A stretch of DNA of 64,000 nt, from contig DALYLQ010000001.1 in the NCBI GenBank assembly GCA_031976225.1, positions 150,413-214,412 of the forward strand. Direction: 5' to 3'. This document shows, piece after piece, positions 17,476 to 26,892 of the stretch. Made by a program: the position numbers and the translations under genes. The notes under the pieces are model-generated. The model saw only the letters and a program-made list of their open reading frames with translations. It was not told where the DNA came from and did no database searches. The stretch is from UBA10646 sp003456175 (lineage in GTDB: Bacteria; Bacteroidota; Bacteroidia; Chitinophagales; Chitinophagaceae). Position 1 is the stretch's first letter; each line of letters opens with the position of its first letter.

Positions 17476-18096
17476 CTACACTGCTGGTGGCTGTTCTTGT
17501 ACTTCTATGGCAATAGAACGATAAAAATTAACCCAATGCGTAATGGGTGCTACAGTATTTGCCGTAAGGCCATTATTGTATTGGAATGTAGGTGTAGGTT
17601 CATTGAACTCAACAACAAGTTGCTTGTACAAAGCAAGTTTTTTGCCCTGACTATTTTTGTGTTGTAGGAGATCGTTCATTTCGGCAAATACATCGGCAGC
17701 TTTTGCTTGTACTCTGTTTTTTTCGGTATGCGGTATGCAGGTGAAAATCATGGTATCATTCACTAATTGCCTACTTATGTATTGATAGATAACACCTTTT
17801 AATTCGAACTCGCCGCTAATACTTTCGGGTTGTGCCCAATTGGTTTGATAAGGCAGTTGTATAGGTACCCTTACGGTAAATGTTTGATTCGTAATGTTGC
17901 CATTTGCAATACGAGCTTCTATTTGTACATCGGCCTGCGTAGTAGCGTAATTAATAGCAATACGGTAACCTATGGTTTGTAGGCACACAATGGCTAGTAA
18001 ACATATGGCGACAAATTGTTTCAAAGGCAATGCGTTACCTTGTAAACATACTTGAATAATCATTTGCACGCAAGTGCCGTTTAAACTTATTGTCAT
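17476..18096 (-). CDS. Membrane-anchored protein of unknown function
   Basis: Not recognised. The 206-residue product has one hydrophobic segment (QFVAICLLAIVCLQTIGY, about residues 27-45) that is either an N-terminal anchor or a long signal peptide, followed by a beta-rich soluble part of about 160 residues with evenly spaced strands (VQIEARIANG, TFTVRVPIQL, GEFELKGVIYQYI). An ATG at 18063 would give a shorter N-terminus and is equally plausible. It lies 65 bp upstream of the second haloperoxidase-like gene on the same strand and may share its transcript. Two dispersed elements lie inside (17556-17570 and 17868-17882), read in two different frames (GLTANT and TFTVRV). Confidence 0.6.
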   Translation of the reverse strand: MTISLNGTCVQMIIQVCLQGNALPLKQFVAICLLAIVCLQTIGYRIAINYATTQADVQIEARIANGNITNQTFTVRVPIQLPYQTNWAQPESISGEFELKGVIYQYISRQLVNDTMIFTCIPHTEKNRVQAKAADVFAEMNDLLQHKNSQGKKLALYKQLVVEFNEPTPTFQYNNGLTANTVAPITHWVNFYRSIAIEVQEQPPAV

Positions 18097-18189
18097 TTTT
18101 AAGCTATTGGTGTAGGCTTAAAAAAACTTTAATACTTGTGGCTTGTGTGTACCTTTCTTGTATGTTGCATTGCAAAATGCAATGTTCTT

Positions 18190-19083
18190 ATGAAGCTGAA
18201 GTGTGCGGTACAGCTAAGTAGTTTTTTTGTAGTTGTAATACTATTGGTGCAATGTGCCAACAAGCAATCGCAGCCTGCAACAGTGGCTGTTGCAACGGTT
18301 GAGGCAGAGGCATTTAAACACATTACCGAAGCAGCGTTGGTTCAAAAATGGTGGCCGGGCAAGGTGCTTGCAACGCTATTAACAGATAATGATTTTGAGG
18401 CTACAATAACCACTACATTTCATGGTACAAGGGCGTTTAACGTTCGTTGGGAAGATGCTACTTATAATACTTTATTGATGGTATTACCCGGCGCTAAAGA
18501 CAGTACCATTGTGAAGTGGATTGCCGCACCCAATACAACACCCTTGCCGGCAGCATTAAATGCCGAATTACAAGTGTACTTAAATCGGTTACAGCAATTT
18601 TTGAGTAACAGCGCTAATATTTATGGATATGCGATTACAGAAGGTCGCATGAAAGACACTGTGTTTATTGCTACTAAAAAAGCATATCCTTACTATCCTA
18701 CTACGAACGATTATTATACACAAATAGCTAGTTTAAGAGCCTATGCTCAACAACAGCAAGTGCCCGTTACCGATAGCCCTATGGTGCATGTGTTTAAAGA
18801 TGGCAATGGCCAATTCACCGCTATGACAGCCCTGCCTATTCAATATCTTATTCCGGAAACGAATACGTTTTTTATCAAGCGAATGATACTTGGCAAAAAC
18901 ATCAATGGTGTGGTGCGAGGAGGTGAAGCAAGTGTACTTGATGGATTGCAACAACTAGAGCGTTATAAATCGAACTATAACTATACCTCGCCGGCAATAC
19001 CGTATCAAAGTTTAATTGTTAATCGCCTTGCGGTAAAAGATACTACGCAGTGGAAAACAAAGTTGATTTATCCGGTAATGTAG
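18190..19083 (+). CDS. Lipoprotein with SRPBCC/GyrI-like effector-binding region
   Basis: The 297-residue product, counted from the ATG at 18190, begins with a lipoprotein signal (SSFFVVVILLVQC, Cys near residue 23). The ATG at 18136 would add residues that spoil the signal. The middle part (FKHITEAALVQKWWPG) resembles the start of SRPBCC ligand-binding domains. The C-terminal half (SLRAYAQQQQVPVTDSPMVH to the MTALPI segment) resembles GyrI-like effector-binding domains, which usually bind small hydrophobic ligands. No DNA-binding domain is present. It is convergent with the DUF1501 gene across a strong terminator. The domain reading is by eye and moderate in confidence. Confidence 0.6.
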   Translation: MKLKCAVQLSSFFVVVILLVQCANKQSQPATVAVATVEAEAFKHITEAALVQKWWPGKVLATLLTDNDFEATITTTFHGTRAFNVRWEDATYNTLLMVLPGAKDSTIVKWIAAPNTTPLPAALNAELQVYLNRLQQFLSNSANIYGYAITEGRMKDTVFIATKKAYPYYPTTNDYYTQIASLRAYAQQQQVPVTDSPMVHVFKDGNGQFTAMTALPIQYLIPETNTFFIKRMILGKNINGVVRGGEASVLDGLQQLERYKSNYNYTSPAIPYQSLIVNRLAVKDTTQWKTKLIYPVM

Positions 19084-19100
19084 TTTGTATTCAGGTTGGC

Positions 19101-19135
19101 ACACAATGGGGCGGCCGAAGGCCGCCCCATTGTGT
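19101..19135. terminator. Strong hairpin terminator between convergent genes
   Basis: Perfect 16-bp GC-rich inverted repeat (ACACAATGGGGCGGCC and its complement) with a 3-nt GAA loop. There is no long T tract on the plus side. Confidence 0.8.
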
Positions 19136-19165
19136 ATACAGATTAAACCAATATATAGAGAAGGG

Positions 19166-20368
19166 CTAAATAAAGTTAAGCCGATTGTACTTACGTTTTA
19201 AAATTACATCGGCATTGGCCCCCAACCATTTATCTAATAGCGTAGCATATACCTCTTTAAAATCAACGGCATATTGCAAGTCGCCATCAACAAGATTACT
19301 TAAATCGGCCATGGGGTTAAGTAATCCTTTTTGTTGTAATGCACCACTGATAAAAAACATATTGTTAGCAGTGCCATGATCGGTACCGCCGCTGGCATTT
19401 TGCCCTACACGTCGGCCAAATTCGCTGAAAGTTGCCAAGAGCACATCGTTAAATCTACCGTTGGCTTTCATGTCTTTCACAAACGCATCTATTGCATGGT
19501 TCATTTCGGTAAATAAGCGTTGCTGCGTAGCTTGTTGATTCACATGCGTATCAAAGCTACCCAAGTTAACATAGTACACTTTGGTATTAATATCGCTAAG
19601 AATGAGTGATGCAATGGTTTTGAAACTATTGCCTAAATCGGTACTAGGGTAACTAGCTGTTGTAGTGCGTAATTTACTTTGTTGAAAAATATAATCGGCA
19701 CTACTAATGGTTGAACGCATGGTTTTATACAAGTAGCTTACAGGTTTTTCGTGCTCTTCATCGTGCTGTGCTGCAAGTTGTTTAAAGTAAGCTTGTTGGC
19801 TCGTGCCATACAACCTACGAGGGTCTTTTAACGCTAAAGCTTTTTCAACATCGCCTTTTAGGGCAAGACTTAATGTATCATCTATTTCTAGAGCTTGCGT
19901 AGGCTTGTCGCATGCCTTGCATTGACTATCGAGATAGCGCCCCAACCAACCGGTTTGCCAAATGGTATTGCTTTCGCTAGCTGTATGCCAAATATCCATA
20001 CTTCTAAAGTGACTACGGTTGGGTTCTGGATAACCAACATTATTCAAAATAGCCATATTACCTTCTTGATACAATGCGGCCAATGCTGTGAGTGCAGGGT
20101 GTAGTGCCGCATCGCCATTTACCGTAAGGGCTTTCTCTTTTTCAATCGCTAACTTGGGGCGTTCCCTGTAATAAATATCGTTGCGAATCGGTATTACTGT
20201 ATTTAAGCCATCGTTACCGCCACTTAGTTGTAGTACTATCAATACTTTATTGCCTGCGGGTACCAAAGGCGATAACGGATTTTCAAATGCCTTCAGCAGT
20301 TTAGGAACCATCATGCTGGCTGTTGCCAAACCACCTAGTTGTATAAAATTTCTTCTGCGGATAAGCAT
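19166..20368 (-). CDS. DUF1501 family protein with twin-arginine-type signal
   Basis: The 400-residue protein opens with RRRNFIQLGGLATASMM, a Tat-like signal. The body matches DUF1501: VLIVLQLSGGNDGLNTVIP, YYRERPKLAI, NNVGYPEPNRSHFRSMDIWHTA and the C-terminal FSEFGRRVGQNASGGTDHGTANNMF. The family has an alkaline-phosphatase/sulfatase-like fold by prediction and nearly always accompanies a DUF1800 gene, as here, where the DUF1800 gene is 39 bp upstream on the same strand. The function of the pair is unknown; an export-linked envelope role is likely. A dispersed element inside (20116-20130) encodes ALTVNG. Confidence 0.9.
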   Translation of the reverse strand: MLIRRRNFIQLGGLATASMMVPKLLKAFENPLSPLVPAGNKVLIVLQLSGGNDGLNTVIPIRNDIYYRERPKLAIEKEKALTVNGDAALHPALTALAALYQEGNMAILNNVGYPEPNRSHFRSMDIWHTASESNTIWQTGWLGRYLDSQCKACDKPTQALEIDDTLSLALKGDVEKALALKDPRRLYGTSQQAYFKQLAAQHDEEHEKPVSYLYKTMRSTISSADYIFQQSKLRTTTASYPSTDLGNSFKTIASLILSDINTKVYYVNLGSFDTHVNQQATQQRLFTEMNHAIDAFVKDMKANGRFNDVLLATFSEFGRRVGQNASGGTDHGTANNMFFISGALQQKGLLNPMADLSNLVDGDLQYAVDFKEVYATLLDKWLGANADVILKRKYNRLNFI

Positions 20369-20390
20369 AAGGTATTTTTTTAATGGTTAA

Positions 20391-20405
20391 ACCTTGCGGT
20401 AAATG
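20391..20405 (-). repeat. Dispersed hairpin element, GCAA loop
   Basis: Minus strand CATTTACCGCAAGGT, two bases after the DUF1800 stop codon, in the 39-bp spacer before the DUF1501 start. Confidence 0.85.
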
Positions 20406-20407
20406 AT

Positions 20408-21889
20408 TTAGCACATTTGATATTCAGGTGTTGCCATTAGTGCTACGGTGGCAGATTGTATATAGCTGTTGCGTGTAGTGCTATCGAGGGTATTGGTAAC
20501 TGCCGATAACTTTGTAAGTGCAGTTTGGTTAGGTACAACTACTTGTGCAATATGTGCAAGCAGTTGTTCTCTGGCAACACCATCGAAGCGTTGTATGTAT
20601 GCCTCCCAATTGATGTTAGCATTGAGTTGAAATCCGTTGCGACTGTTATTTTTGATTCTTGCTTGCAGTTGCTCACGCATTCCCATTTGTACATCATCGT
20701 CTTGCTTTGTTTGAATAGCAAAGGCATCGTCGTCTTTCATGAGTTGTGATATGCGTAAGCGTAGCATGAGGCTGCTGCTGTCAATCCAAGCGAAACCTCC
20801 GGGCCATCCTGCAACGTTAGGCGGAAAAAATAAGGTTTGTCCGAGCCCACGTTGCAACAGCAATAGTACTTGCGGATTGGCCACCTGCATGGGTAATAGG
20901 CGCTGCATACCTACTATCAATTCAATCGGACTTTTTACTTGTGCAGCCATGTTGTTGGTATCGTAAAACCAACTGCTTGTGAAAATATCGGTTAGCAACG
21001 GCGTAATGGCATAATTATTTTTATAGAAGCGTTCGGCTAGCCATTGAATATGCTTTTTATCGGTGTTTTGATGTACAAATTGTTTGTATATTTTTTCTGT
21101 GATGTAGTAAGCTGTTTGTTTATGTTCGAGTAACATGTTCAGCACATCGTCGCCGGTGAAGTTGCCTGTTTTGCCTAGTATGGTTTTGCTACCACTATCG
21201 TGAAAAAATTTCCGAAATACAAATGTGCCATCAAGGGTGAAGCCCCAACCTGTAAAAGCTCTTGCTGCTTCTTTAATGTCTTTTTCTGTATAATTACCAC
21301 GGCCCATGGTGAATAGTTCCATTACTTCACGTGCAAAATTTTCGTTGGGCTTGGCCTTCCGGTTTTGTTGGTTGTTTAAGAAGCTGAGCATACTGGCCGA
21401 TTTGCTCACGGCTTTTAGCAAGTCTCCAAAATTTTCTAGGGCATGGGTTCTAATTGCATGTAAAAGTTGTTGTTGGTAATAGCTATTGATTTCTCGGCAG
21501 GCAAAGTGGTTGTGCCAGAAGAAAGCCATTTTTTCACGCAGTTGTGCTTTGCTTTCAACCATTTGTTGCAACCATGTAAGATTCAATTGTTTTAAATCTT
21601 CTCGGCTTTGGTCGCGTATTTGCTTACGTTGTTCTGGCGTTAGTATGCGTTCGCCATTGCCACGTGCCATATCATTTACCGTAAGGTTGGCTTTGGCTGC
21701 TGTGATTACATCTTTAATAATATTGCTAGCAACATCAATATACACGGGTGGTGTGGCTGCATTGCTTACAAGCTGCTGCCACCAATCGTTGGTACTTTTT
21801 TGGTTCAGTTGCGGAATATCGTTCGCTGCAATACCAAAGGTGGCTCTTTGCAGTAAATGCGAATTCTTTTGAAGAAGGCTAGCGGCCAT
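20408..21889 (-). CDS. DUF1800 family protein
   Basis: The 493-residue protein matches DUF1800 along its length: HLLQRATFGIAANDIPQL at the start, KMAFFWHNHFACRE, NENFAREVMELFTMGRGNYTEKDIKEAARAFTGW and FPPNVAGWPGGFAWIDSSSLMLR. No clear signal peptide is present, which is common in this family. It forms a conserved pair with the DUF1501 gene downstream and the two are probably co-transcribed. The biochemical role is not established. A dispersed element at 21673-21687 encodes NLTVND. Confidence 0.9.
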   Translation of the reverse strand: MAASLLQKNSHLLQRATFGIAANDIPQLNQKSTNDWWQQLVSNAATPPVYIDVASNIIKDVITAAKANLTVNDMARGNGERILTPEQRKQIRDQSREDLKQLNLTWLQQMVESKAQLREKMAFFWHNHFACREINSYYQQQLLHAIRTHALENFGDLLKAVSKSASMLSFLNNQQNRKAKPNENFAREVMELFTMGRGNYTEKDIKEAARAFTGWGFTLDGTFVFRKFFHDSGSKTILGKTGNFTGDDVLNMLLEHKQTAYYITEKIYKQFVHQNTDKKHIQWLAERFYKNNYAITPLLTDIFTSSWFYDTNNMAAQVKSPIELIVGMQRLLPMQVANPQVLLLLQRGLGQTLFFPPNVAGWPGGFAWIDSSSLMLRLRISQLMKDDDAFAIQTKQDDDVQMGMREQLQARIKNNSRNGFQLNANINWEAYIQRFDGVAREQLLAHIAQVVVPNQTALTKLSAVTNTLDSTTRNSYIQSATVALMATPEYQMC

Positions 21890-22018
21890 ATGCTTCGATT
21901 TATGTGCTTATGGACTTAACGTACTAAGCTAGGTTTAAGTATTTTTTAAAATAATTGGGCAACGGCTTTTGTGTAGTTTGTATCTATTTGCTACATGGTA
22001 AACCCTAAACATAAACAC

Positions 22019-23812
22019 ATGAATACCTTACGTAACTGGTTATCGGTAGTTGTATTACTTGCAGTAGTTGCTATCGGATGCCAAAAAGAATTGATAGAAA
22101 ATGGCACGGTAAGTACGCCTACTATTCCTATTACTAATCCTACCACTACTACAAGTATTAATGGTCGTATTATTGATGAAGATAATAAACCTATTGCTGG
22201 CGCTACTGTAATGGCAGGATTTACCGCTGCACAAACAAACATTAATGGTGAGTTTGTATTGAATAATGTTACTGTTGAAGCCGCAAGAGCTTTTGTACAA
22301 GTTACTAAAGAGGGCTATTTCAGAACTGGTAGGTTGTTTATTGCTGCCGAAAATCAACGTCATTTTGTAGAGGTGCAAATGCTCAAGCGTAATGCATTAG
22401 GTACCGTTAGCGCTGCTAATGGAGGCTTGCTTACACATAGTAGTGGTGCGAGTATTCTTTTGCCGCAAGGCGGTTTTGTACATGCTACTACTGGCGCTGC
22501 TTACAGCGGTCAGGTTACGGTTGATTTTGCATGGATTAATCCTGTAGGAGCCGATTTGCATCGACAAATGCCTGGTGATTTGAGAGGCGTAGATAGCACT
22601 GGTCGTGAAGTTGGCTTAACTACGTTTGGTATGATTGGTGTTGAGCTTACGGGAAGTGGCGGCGAAAAATTGCAAATTGCACCTGGCCGCACAGCAACAC
22701 TTACATTTCCTATTCCATCGGGCATACAAAGTGTAGCACCTAATGCTATTGATTTGTGGAGCTTTGGTGATAGTGCCATTATTTGGAAAAAAGAGGGTAG
22801 AGCTAACAGAGTAGGTAATAATTATGTAGCACAGGTTAGTCATTTTAGTTTTTGGAATTGTGACGCACCTTTTCAACAAGCGATTTTAAAGGCAAAATTT
22901 GTGAACCAAAATGGTACACCATTACGCCATTACGGTGTTAAACTTACGCGTAACAGCATGGGCGGATATGCTTATGGCTATACCGACACTTCGGGCGTAG
23001 TACGTGGTATTATACCAGTTAATGAGGCCCTTACCTTACAATTATTTGGAACTGTTTATTGTAGTGCACAAGTATTGCATACACAAAATGTGAATCCTTC
23101 AAATGGCAATATAGACCTTGGTACAATTACAGTTAATACGCCAAGCCTCAGTAATTACACCGTAAGTGGTAGTGTTGTTAATTGCAGTAACAATCCGGTT
23201 GCTAGCGGATATGTAGATATTCGTTATAATAATTTTCAATACGTGAGAGCTCAAGTTACCAATGGTGCCTTTACTGCAAGTTTCAGTACTTGTAGCAATA
23301 CTGCTGCTGTTAATTACTATGCAGTAGATGGCAGCAACATGCAACAAAGCAATGTGCAAACTGCCACATTAAACGCAGGAGCAACAACGCTTACCAGCAT
23401 TAGTGCTTGTGGTGTTTCGGTAAGTCAGTTCATTAACTTAACCTACACTGGCGCTAGCTTAGGTTTAAGTACGCCACAAGATAGCATTGCTTTGTATCCT
23501 TTGAATGCCGGCCAAGGTGCATCGTTCATGTTACAAGGTACACGCATTGGACAAACGCCTAATAGTGGTACCAACTTTCAGCTAAGCTTTAATGCAACAG
23601 CTATTGGGGCAGGTACAGTATTGAGCAGCAGTTTGTTTAGTTCGCAGCCGCCTTTTCAAGGTAATTATACTTCGCAAGGCACCATCAATATTACTGAGTT
23701 TGGTACACAACCTGGTTCATTCATTGCAGGTACTTTCTTAGTGCCACTACGCGATAGTAGTTCTAATGTTACGGTAGCAGTTAATGGTACTTTCAGAGCA
23801 AGGAGAAATTAA
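22019..23812 (+). CDS. Carboxypeptidase-regulatory-like domain lipoprotein
   Basis: The 597-residue product, counted from the ATG at 22019, starts with a lipoprotein signal (LSVVVLLAVVAIGC). Residues of about 45-115 form a carboxypeptidase-regulatory-like beta-sandwich (INGRIIDEDNKPIAGATVMAG, TNINGEFVLNNV). The remainder is beta-rich with further immunoglobulin-like segments (DTSGVVRGIIPVNEALTLQLFG, SGSVVNCSNNPVASGYVDIRY). This suggests a surface-exposed binding or structural lipoprotein; no catalytic motif was seen. An earlier ATG at 21995 lacks support. The gene ends in a perfect palindromic terminator. Confidence 0.75.
   Translation: MNTLRNWLSVVVLLAVVAIGCQKELIENGTVSTPTIPITNPTTTTSINGRIIDEDNKPIAGATVMAGFTAAQTNINGEFVLNNVTVEAARAFVQVTKEGYFRTGRLFIAAENQRHFVEVQMLKRNALGTVSAANGGLLTHSSGASILLPQGGFVHATTGAAYSGQVTVDFAWINPVGADLHRQMPGDLRGVDSTGREVGLTTFGMIGVELTGSGGEKLQIAPGRTATLTFPIPSGIQSVAPNAIDLWSFGDSAIIWKKEGRANRVGNNYVAQVSHFSFWNCDAPFQQAILKAKFVNQNGTPLRHYGVKLTRNSMGGYAYGYTDTSGVVRGIIPVNEALTLQLFGTVYCSAQVLHTQNVNPSNGNIDLGTITVNTPSLSNYTVSGSVVNCSNNPVASGYVDIRYNNFQYVRAQVTNGAFTASFSTCSNTAAVNYYAVDGSNMQQSNVQTATLNAGATTLTSISACGVSVSQFINLTYTGASLGLSTPQDSIALYPLNAGQGASFMLQGTRIGQTPNSGTNFQLSFNATAIGAGTVLSSSLFSSQPPFQGNYTSQGTINITEFGTQPGSFIAGTFLVPLRDSSSNVTVAVNGTFRARRN
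22457..22471 (+). repeat. Hairpin element with GCC-GCAA-GGC core, intragenic
   Basis: CTTTTGCCGCAAGGC encoding LLPQG. Both the G-C stem and the GCAA loop are present; this frame would hit TAA if the loop were GTAA. Confidence 0.55.
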
Positions 23813-23844
23813 AAGAACAACCTTAAACCGGTTTTTTATACACG

Positions 23845-23874
23845 GGCTATCGCAATATTGCGATAGCCTTTTTG
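23845..23874 (+). terminator. Rho-independent terminator
   Basis: Perfect 24-bp palindrome with 12-bp arms (GGCTATCGCAAT and its complement), followed by five Ts, 32 bp after the lipoprotein stop. Confidence 0.9.
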
Positions 23875-23882
23875 TTAGTGGT

Positions 23883-23897
23883 ACCTTACGGTAAATG
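23883..23897 (-). repeat. Dispersed hairpin element, 15-mer
   Basis: ACCTTACGGTAAATG, first member of a divergent pair (with 23915) in the gap before alkB. Confidence 0.85.
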
Positions 23898-23914
23898 AGG
23901 TTGCTGCTAACACA

Positions 23915-23929
23915 CATTTACCGTAAGGA
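23915..23929 (+). repeat. Dispersed hairpin element, 15-mer
   Basis: CATTTACCGTAAGGA, 17 bp from its inverted partner. The last base does not pair with the stem. Confidence 0.8.
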
Positions 23930-23966
23930 ATAAAAACTATTAACTTAGACGATACAACTGTATGCC

Positions 23967-25040
23967 ATGTTTCAAGTTCGATTTCTGAAATATTCCTTGC
24001 CATTATTCATTTTTGCTGCAGCATATCTGGCGTTTAGCGAGGCAGGTATATTAACTTGGTTACCTGTATTGATAGGCTTTTTTTTGATACCGATACTGGA
24101 GTTGTTTATTCAACCGAATGCACAAAACTTAGATGCAGCCGAAGAAGCTATGGCCAAAGCCGATGCTAAGTACGATGTGCTGTTGTATATGATAGTGCCA
24201 CTACAATACGCTGCTGTTGGGTATTGCTTACAATCGCTTAGTAGCAACACGCTGCAACATGGTTGGGAGATAGCAGGCCGTATCGTAAGCTTAGGGATGT
24301 TATGTGGTACGTTTGGAATTAATGTTGGCCACGAGTTAGGGCATAGAAATACTTGGTACGAGCAGGCAATGGCAAAGGCGTTGTTACTCACAAGTTTATA
24401 CACGCACTTTTTTATTGAGCATAATAAAGGGCATCATAAGCATGTAAGCACACCTAGCGACCCTAGTAGTGCACCATATGGTTATACGTTGTATCGTTTT
24501 TGGATACGCACCATTAAAGGTACTTACGTAAAAGCTTGGCAGATAGCTGCCGACGATGCGGCTAAAGCTGGTAAAGCTAGGTATGGTTGGCACAACGAAA
24601 TGCAGCAACTACAATTGTTACAGTTGCTTTGGGTAGCCGGCATTTACCTTTTGTTTGGCGGCTTAGTAACCTTGTATTATATCGCAGCTGCAGTTGTTGG
24701 TTTTTTATTGCTCGAAACAGTGAATTATGTTGAGCACTATGGCTTAAGTAGAAAGCAAACTACAGCTGGTAGCTTTGAAAGAGCTATGCCGCATCATAGC
24801 TGGAATAGTAATCATGTAGTAGGTAGATTGATACTTTTTGAACTTAGTCGCCACAGCGATCATCATTATTTGGCAAGCCGTAAATATCAAGTTTTACGAC
24901 ACCACGATAGTGCACCGCAATTACCTACGGGCTATCCGGGTAGTATGTTGTTGGCTACCATACCGCCGTTATGGTTTAAAGTAATGCATCAGAAAATAAA
25001 ACAGCTGTCGCAAACAAATGCAACAGCTGCTGAGGTATGA
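23967..25040 (+). CDS. alkB: Alkane 1-monooxygenase, membrane di-iron hydroxylase
   Basis: The 357-residue integral membrane enzyme hydroxylates terminal alkane carbons with electrons from rubredoxin. All di-iron histidine boxes are present: HELGHR near residue 118, EHNKGHHKHV near 150 and RHSDHH near 295, plus the NYVEHYGL signature near 252. Several hydrophobic segments alternate with these boxes as in the AlkB family. No rubredoxin gene is adjacent, so electron carriers must come from elsewhere. Some related hydroxylases act on other long-chain substrates, so alkane specificity is by family. It is convergent with gcvT, with only a dispersed element between them. Confidence 0.9.
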   Translation: MFQVRFLKYSLPLFIFAAAYLAFSEAGILTWLPVLIGFFLIPILELFIQPNAQNLDAAEEAMAKADAKYDVLLYMIVPLQYAAVGYCLQSLSSNTLQHGWEIAGRIVSLGMLCGTFGINVGHELGHRNTWYEQAMAKALLLTSLYTHFFIEHNKGHHKHVSTPSDPSSAPYGYTLYRFWIRTIKGTYVKAWQIAADDAAKAGKARYGWHNEMQQLQLLQLLWVAGIYLLFGGLVTLYYIAAAVVGFLLLETVNYVEHYGLSRKQTTAGSFERAMPHHSWNSNHVVGRLILFELSRHSDHHYLASRKYQVLRHHDSAPQLPTGYPGSMLLATIPPLWFKVMHQKIKQLSQTNATAAEV

Positions 25041-25043
25041 ATA

Positions 25044-25058
25044 CATTTACCGTAAGGT
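25044..25058 (+). repeat. Dispersed hairpin element, 15-mer
   Basis: Exact consensus, 3 bp after the alkB stop, in the 30-bp gap between the convergent alkB and gcvT genes. Confidence 0.85.
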
Positions 25059-25070
25059 AGGTGTCGGCTA

Positions 25071-26159
25071 CTATTCGAAAGGTACTTTTGATACTTTGGC
25101 TTTTACCGGTTGGTTACGGATGCTAATAAATATTTCGCTATCAATAGCGCTGTAAGCACTTGCTACATAGCCCAAGCCTATGGCCTTGCCCAAACTAGGC
25201 GATTGTGTGCCGCTGGTTACAATACCAATGTTTTCGCCGGCAGCATTTTGAATGATATAATCGTGACGCGGAATGCCACGGTCTACCATTTCAAAACCCA
25301 CTAGCTTGCGTTGTACGCCTTGCTCCTTCACTTGTGCAATGATACTTTTAGCGGTGAATTCAGGCTTGCTGAGTTTGGTAATCCAACCAAGGCCTGCTTC
25401 GAGCGGGTTCGTGCTATCGTTGATATCATTGCCGTACAGACAATAGCCCATTTCTAGGCGTAGTGTATCGCGGGCACCTAAACCAATAGGCTTTAAACCT
25501 TGCGGTGTACCTACTTCGAAAATGGCGTTCCAAATTTTTTCTGCGGCACCATCGGCAGCATCAAAATAAATTTCTACACCGCCTGCACCTGTGTAACCGG
25601 TAGCGCTAATCAATACATTTTCAACACCAGCAAAAGTGCCTTTCACAAATGTGTAGTACTTTAAATTCATGATATCGAGCTCGGTGAGCTGCTGCAATAT
25701 TTTGGTAGCGTTAGGGCCTTGTACGGCTAGCAAAGCAGTTTTATCGCTGATATTATGCATTTCTACCTGTTGGGTATTGTGTTGCATAATCCAGTTCCAA
25801 TCTTTCTCAATATTGCTGGCGTTCACCACTAACATGTACACTTTATTTTCTTCGATGCAGTACACTAAAAGATCATCTACAATGCCGCCCTCGTTATTGG
25901 GTAAGCAACTGTATTGGGCTTTTCCGGCAGTGAGCTTGCTGGCATCGTTGCTGGTAACACGCTGTATTAAATCGAGTGCATGCTCGCCTTTTAAAATAAA
26001 TTCGCCCATGTGGCTTACATCGAACACGCCAGCGTTGTTACGAACCGTTGCATGTTCATCGTTAATGCCTGTATAGCTGATAGGCATGTTGTAGCCTGCA
26101 AAAGGGGCCATTTTAGCCCCTAAGGCAATATGAAAAGAGGTGAATGGAGTTGACTTCAT
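25071..26159 (-). CDS. gcvT: Glycine cleavage system aminomethyltransferase (T protein)
   Basis: The 362-residue protein transfers the methylene group from the lipoylated H protein to tetrahydrofolate, releasing ammonia, in glycine cleavage. Family features are MAPFAGYNMPISYTG, NAGVFDVSHMGEF, LLAVQGPNATKIL, ISATGYTGAGGVEIYFD and GLGARDTLRLEMGYCLYGNDI, with the C-terminal barrel region TSGTQSPSLGKAIGLGYV. Length is typical. The other gcv genes are not in the window. A TPR-protein gene lies 39 bp upstream on the same strand. Confidence 0.95.
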   Translation of the reverse strand: MKSTPFTSFHIALGAKMAPFAGYNMPISYTGINDEHATVRNNAGVFDVSHMGEFILKGEHALDLIQRVTSNDASKLTAGKAQYSCLPNNEGGIVDDLLVYCIEENKVYMLVVNASNIEKDWNWIMQHNTQQVEMHNISDKTALLAVQGPNATKILQQLTELDIMNLKYYTFVKGTFAGVENVLISATGYTGAGGVEIYFDAADGAAEKIWNAIFEVGTPQGLKPIGLGARDTLRLEMGYCLYGNDINDSTNPLEAGLGWITKLSKPEFTAKSIIAQVKEQGVQRKLVGFEMVDRGIPRHDYIIQNAAGENIGIVTSGTQSPSLGKAIGLGYVASAYSAIDSEIFISIRNQPVKAKVSKVPFE

Positions 26160-26198
26160 ATGACAAGTTGAAAAGTATTAATGGAGTTGAACAAGCGA

Positions 26199-26849
26199 TT
26201 AACCAGGTATACGACTGATGTATTTTTCGAGTTGTTTTATTTGATCTACCACTTGTTTTTGTTTGGGGTTACAAGCCTTTGCCTTACGGTAAAAGTCTTT
26301 CGCGGCTCTGAACTCACGCTTATTCATGAATATTTGAACCATACCAAGGTAGGCCACTGCTTCGCTTTCTTTATCAGGAATGCCAGAACGCAAGGCTGCT
26401 CTGATATTGCTTTCGGCGGCTTTGAAATCGCCACGTTGCATGGCCATCATACCAATTTGAAGCTTGTTAGCACCTTCGGCTTCTGGTACGGGAGCACGTA
26501 ACTCGTTGCTTTTCTTTAAGTGGGCTTCGGCACTGGTATAGTCTTGCTTCATCATAGCAAGGTTGCCTTTGAGTGTGTAATAGGTACTACGAATAGGTTT
26601 GATAAGCAAGTTGGGGAACCAAATACTGTTTAATATTTTTTCTACCGCTTCAACATCGCCACGCTCCATGGGGCCTTGTACCAAGCGTAACGGACCAATT
26701 AAAAAGTGTGATACAACAGCAACAATAGCACCAAAATACAAGATAAAAGCCGGCCAAAAGCCGCTGGTAATATTCACGAAAATGGCCAATGCCAAAGTAA
26801 AAACACCTACCGCCAAACGGTACTTGATAAGCCAATTATACAACTTCAT
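26199..26849 (-). CDS. TPR-repeat membrane protein
   Basis: The 216-residue protein has two N-terminal hydrophobic segments (YRLAVGVFTLALAIFVNI and WPAFILYFGAIVAVVSHFLIG) followed by about three tetratricopeptide-like helical pairs (YYTLKGNLAMMKQDYTSAEAHLKK, QIGMMAMQRGDFKAAESNIRAAL, LGMVQIFMNKREFRAAKDFYRKA). The TPR part probably faces the cytoplasm and acts as a protein-binding scaffold. Its partner is unknown. The dispersed element at 26281-26295 encodes FYRKA, a frame different from most other copies. Confidence 0.75.
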   Translation of the reverse strand: MKLYNWLIKYRLAVGVFTLALAIFVNITSGFWPAFILYFGAIVAVVSHFLIGPLRLVQGPMERGDVEAVEKILNSIWFPNLLIKPIRSTYYTLKGNLAMMKQDYTSAEAHLKKSNELRAPVPEAEGANKLQIGMMAMQRGDFKAAESNIRAALRSGIPDKESEAVAYLGMVQIFMNKREFRAAKDFYRKAKACNPKQKQVVDQIKQLEKYISRIPG

Positions 26850-26892
26850 GTAACATCAATTAGGTGGCAAATATAGGCGGCAAGCTGCATTC

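Noticed and set aside
10966..23175. ACCGTAAGTGG at 10970 and 23159 as elements
   Set aside because: Both lack the CATTT flank and have no complementary right arm; they encode TVSG.
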